64,000 nt of DNA from contig VFFE01007258.1 of the NCBI GenBank assembly GCA_008921705.1, positions 1,256,214 to 1,320,213 of the forward strand. The letters run 5' to 3'. Position numbers and translations under genes: made by a program. Source of the DNA: Burhinus oedicnemus (lineage: Eukaryota; Chordata; Aves; Charadriiformes; Burhinidae). The notes beneath the pieces were generated by a model that saw nothing but the letters and a program-made list of their open reading frames with translations, had not been told where the DNA came from and did not search any database. This document shows positions 60,848 through 64,000 of this stretch, in pieces; positions within the stretch are counted from its first letter, which is position 1, and each line of letters starts with the position of its first letter.

Positions 60848-63800
60848 CCCCCCTATATACAAAATGAGCATAAGTATTATGCTCAGGTTACCTACAGGTG
60901 ATCCTCCCTGAAAAAACAGAATAAACTAATAACCTAATAAGGTCTGAAACTTGAAATTCAAAAGTAGTATTCACACTGCTTCTCAGTACTAGTTTCTCCC
61001 ACCTGTTAGACTAATATTATGCCCTAGTGATTCAATGGAGGTGTGTGTGAAAAACTGACACCGCAGAGTGGGGAACTGGGCTTGTTATAATAAGCATAAT
61101 ATTCTGAGCACTTTGATTTGAATTTCCTTTGCTCCTGTTTTGCATCACATGTGAAGTTCTTTACTTAGGTGGCCTTTTGCATTGGAGAGGAAACTTGAGC
61201 TCGTGAGAGAAAGATAAACCAAAGAGGGTTTTTTTGGAAAATGCAGGGTGCTTTCTTCTGCTATCCATGGTTTGAGGTATCCTGAGGTAGGATTGCAGAT
61301 TAGGGCTGGGTTTGACAAACCTCAATTACAGAAATTAAATTGGAAATCTATACCTTTCTAAACACTTTTCCCCCTTTCCACATAGTTTCTTTATGAGTAG
61401 CTGCTTTCTGTTGTTTTCATGCTTTCTGTCACACTGTCCTTTGATCAAACAAGATGGGATGTTTTTCTCATCTTGAACAGCAACCGAAACTCTTCATTTT
61501 GTAAAATCATTTGTAAACAGATATTTCTTCATTGACACCAGACTAGTTTATCTGGTAGAATTTATCACTGGAATACTGCAACCAGCCATCTTCATCTCGC
61601 ATTTTTTCAGCTCTTTTCTTCAACATAAGTTTCAGCTCTTCTGAAAGACATGTTCAGGTACCATGCCAATGGGCACAGTACAAAGACCTAAGTAGAACAG
61701 GATGTTGTGTTTGCCACAATTTGCAGACTAACTGCGACATTGACAGGTAAACAGGCATTTAATTATACCACTTTTATTTTTACTCTATCAAGGGTCAAGA
61801 GAAAGAAGGTTAAACGTAATGGTCCAGAAATTTTTAGGATTTTGTTCAAAAACTCAGTTTTCAATGGTAGGACAAACTCTAGGTAATCCTTTTTGTTACT
61901 GGATTTGCTTGTCTGCAAGAGGAAAGCCTAAGATTTGCATACAGTAATTATTGTAAGCAATCAGGAGGAAAAAAGTGTTCCAGAATCTGGCTCTATTACA
62001 CCTGTGGCATTCATTCTTGAGCGTCCAAAAGAGTAATTCACCTAATGCAATCTCTTTGGCATGTGAAAGTGCCTTCTTTTGTCTTTTTTTCATAACATAG
62101 TAATGCAGAAAAGTGCATTAAGTATTTATTAATACCGGGCATTCAGTAGACAATCTGTCATCGTAATTTCGTCTGTCGTTTGGAGAAGTTTGGCTTTATT
62201 GAGGTCAATTTTACTTATGTATGCTCCTGTATTCTTGTTTTAAATTATGGCTTTTGTTGTGGAGTATGTATTGAATTCTAGTCAACTGTATGACACCCCA
62301 TTCAGGGTTGGTATCTTTATGCCTCCTCCTAGGCAATGATAAGCTCTAGAAGGTAAGGCCTAGTGGCTTGAGAATCAATACCTTTGATGTTGAGTTTATG
62401 CATGAAAAGTAAGGACTTCCTTTGTGGGTTTTTGCCTTCTTTTTCCAGGATATAAATGATAAAAATGAGTTCATTTGTCGTTGTTCTACAGATGCCTAAG
62501 ATCCAAGGCCGAATTTAGTGAGCTGTGTCTTTCATGCATTTTATAGTGCTATAATTTCTTCTGCTCTTGAAGAGGAATGCTTTAAGAGCTAGAAAAGAGG
62601 TGCAAGATAAAATGAACAGTTTTTCACTGAAGCATTCTCCTTACACTTTAATCTGATATGACTTTCTAAACCTGAGAAGAAAACCAACATAAATCAGTAA
62701 GATTTATTTCAAGCTTGCTATTGAGAAAAGATCATGTTGACCCCTAGTTTTGATCACAAGTACTATCGCACAGTCTCTTGTTGCCTTATTTGCTAAGAAA
62801 AACAGGGAACACACAGGAAAATTATCTCAGAAAAACAGAGACAGAGAAGTTAATACCATGTTATGCACAGTTATTTTTTCTGCAATATTTTAAAAGTTTC
62901 CTTGAAGGTATTCTTTATTTGTGCTACTTTCTGAGCAGATTTTAAAACTGGTTTTCATTTGCGATTGTAGGACAGACTTTGCAATTCACTTTCCGCTAAA
63001 CTTGTAGATCAAGCTTTGATACTCAGAAGTTTATAGAAAGGAAATGCAGGTAGTAGTGTGAATTACCTAAAGAATATAAACAAATATTTGAGTGACATTC
63101 TTTATGTTATTTGAGTAATATTAATTGTATTAGACTTGGATAAATCACCACTGCTTACTGAAGAATTATTTTCTTTGGATTTGTTCTTATTTGTGGATTT
63201 ACTTTCATTAAGTGGTTCAGCTGTCTCCTAATTTAATCTCTGCTGAAATAGAACTGAAAAGCAGCATTTTAGAGGATTTCTGATTAGACATTTCAAACAG
63301 TTTAATCCATTTCTGGTGATTGAACTGTGCAAACTCATCATGTTTTTTGTGAGTATATTAATTACTAGAAGGCATCCCCCAAAGTACTTTGGATAAACAA
63401 TCTTCAGAATGGGAATAATTTGAGAACAGTTTTTCATCTGCAGCTCAGACTTCTTCCTGCGTGCCTACCCTTGCTAGAACATGCCAGCCTGTGGGGTTAA
63501 CAGTTGTCATGAATCGGTATGTATTTGTAGAAATTTTTTATTGTGAATCAGAGAAGTACCATCTAAAAAAGCGCTTTTAATTCATGAAAATACTAGCCAT
63601 GGAAATTCTTTTGTCTTATACAAAAGTATCCCTGGTCAACTGTCCTATTTGAACTGAAGGAAAACGCAACAGCTGTAGTAAAGTTTGACCTGCTAGGACA
63701 AATTTCTGTTCAGATACAAATACACAGTTTTTGTCCCAGCCATGCAGTCTCGGTGTATGTATATGGTAGTCTGTTCTATAAATCCTTTCGGGTGTAATCT

Positions 63801-63861
63801 TCTGGGATGCAGCATTGCTACATATAGGAAAACAGATTGTGTCTTCACCTGTTTTCCCTAC
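60848..63861. other. Unique AT-rich non-coding sequence
   Basis: No gene or repeat recognised. A 65-codon minus frame at 61896-62093 has no domain wording. Confidence 0.5.
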
Positions 63862-64000
63862 CTGCTTGCCAAATCTTCTCACTGGAGGCAGTAGGGCTTT
63901 TCTTCCATGGGGTGCTACCACACAGATGTCGAAAACTAACTTTGTGTTCAATATCCTGGAAGATGTGAATCTTCTTCCTAGATGCCCTGGGCCACCCAAG
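63862..64000 (-). other. Possible partial exon at the window edge
   Basis: A minus frame enters from beyond the right edge and stays open for 127 codons. A strong CAG|GTAGGG donor lies at 63862/63861, so the coding part, if real, would be 63862 to beyond 64000. The peptide before the donor is basic and protein-like (for example APHGRKALLPPVRRFGKQ). No family is recognised, and the acceptor would be outside the window. Confidence 0.2.

Noticed and set aside
1..64000. CRISPR array, rRNA or tRNA genes, bacterial-type operons
   Set aside because: No regularly spaced identical repeats, no conserved rRNA wording, no cloverleaf with T-loop motif noticed, and no dense co-directional gene packing.

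Overview
The window reads as nuclear DNA of a bird. The strongest sign is five CR1 non-LTR retrotransposon copies, the dominant bird LINE, with the 3' tail (ATTCTATG-type repeats) and reverse-transcriptase protein expected of CR1. A solo LTR with TGTCCTGGTTTG / CAAACCGTAACA ends, an ERVL-like form common in neoavian birds, supports this. Base composition is AT-rich, with many short homopolymer and microsatellite tracts. I see no bacterial operons, CRISPR arrays, rRNA, tRNA or confidently recognised host gene. The sequence looks like an intron or an intergenic desert.

Layout. 1-9146: unique AT-rich sequence with a small GC-rich island near 4.92-5.09 kb. 9147-11038: CR1 copy A (minus), broken by one nonsense codon and one frameshift. 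About 13.2-13.8 kb: CR1 copy B (minus), very old, split by a TTTA tract. 16966-17974: CR1 copy E (plus), 5'-truncated, with an uninterrupted reading frame to its natural stop. 17975-28966: unique sequence. 28967-29474: solo LTR. 33190-35632: CR1 copy C (plus), the longest copy, running from the end of the endonuclease domain to the 3' tail with three premature stops. 36678-37345: CR1 copy D (minus). About 38.24-39.0 kb: a heavily decayed reverse transcriptase on the plus strand, unlike the CR1 copies in wording and base composition. 39.0-64 kb: mostly unique sequence with small tandem duplications and a few minus-strand open stretches with exon-like features (44.2-44.5, 59.3-60.8 and 63.9 kb).

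How the parts relate. All recognisable coding sequence comes from retroelements. Copies C and E are direct repeats about 17.7 kb apart. By eye they show roughly 24 differences over about 1 kb, so they come from the same subfamily and could recombine with each other. The minus-strand exon candidates at the right end are the only hint of a host gene. They rest on splice-site-like sequence and protein-like wording, not on a recognised family. I did not find a convincing new biological system. The most useful leads are the fossil reverse transcriptase, the CR1 direct-repeat pair and the right-end exon candidates.
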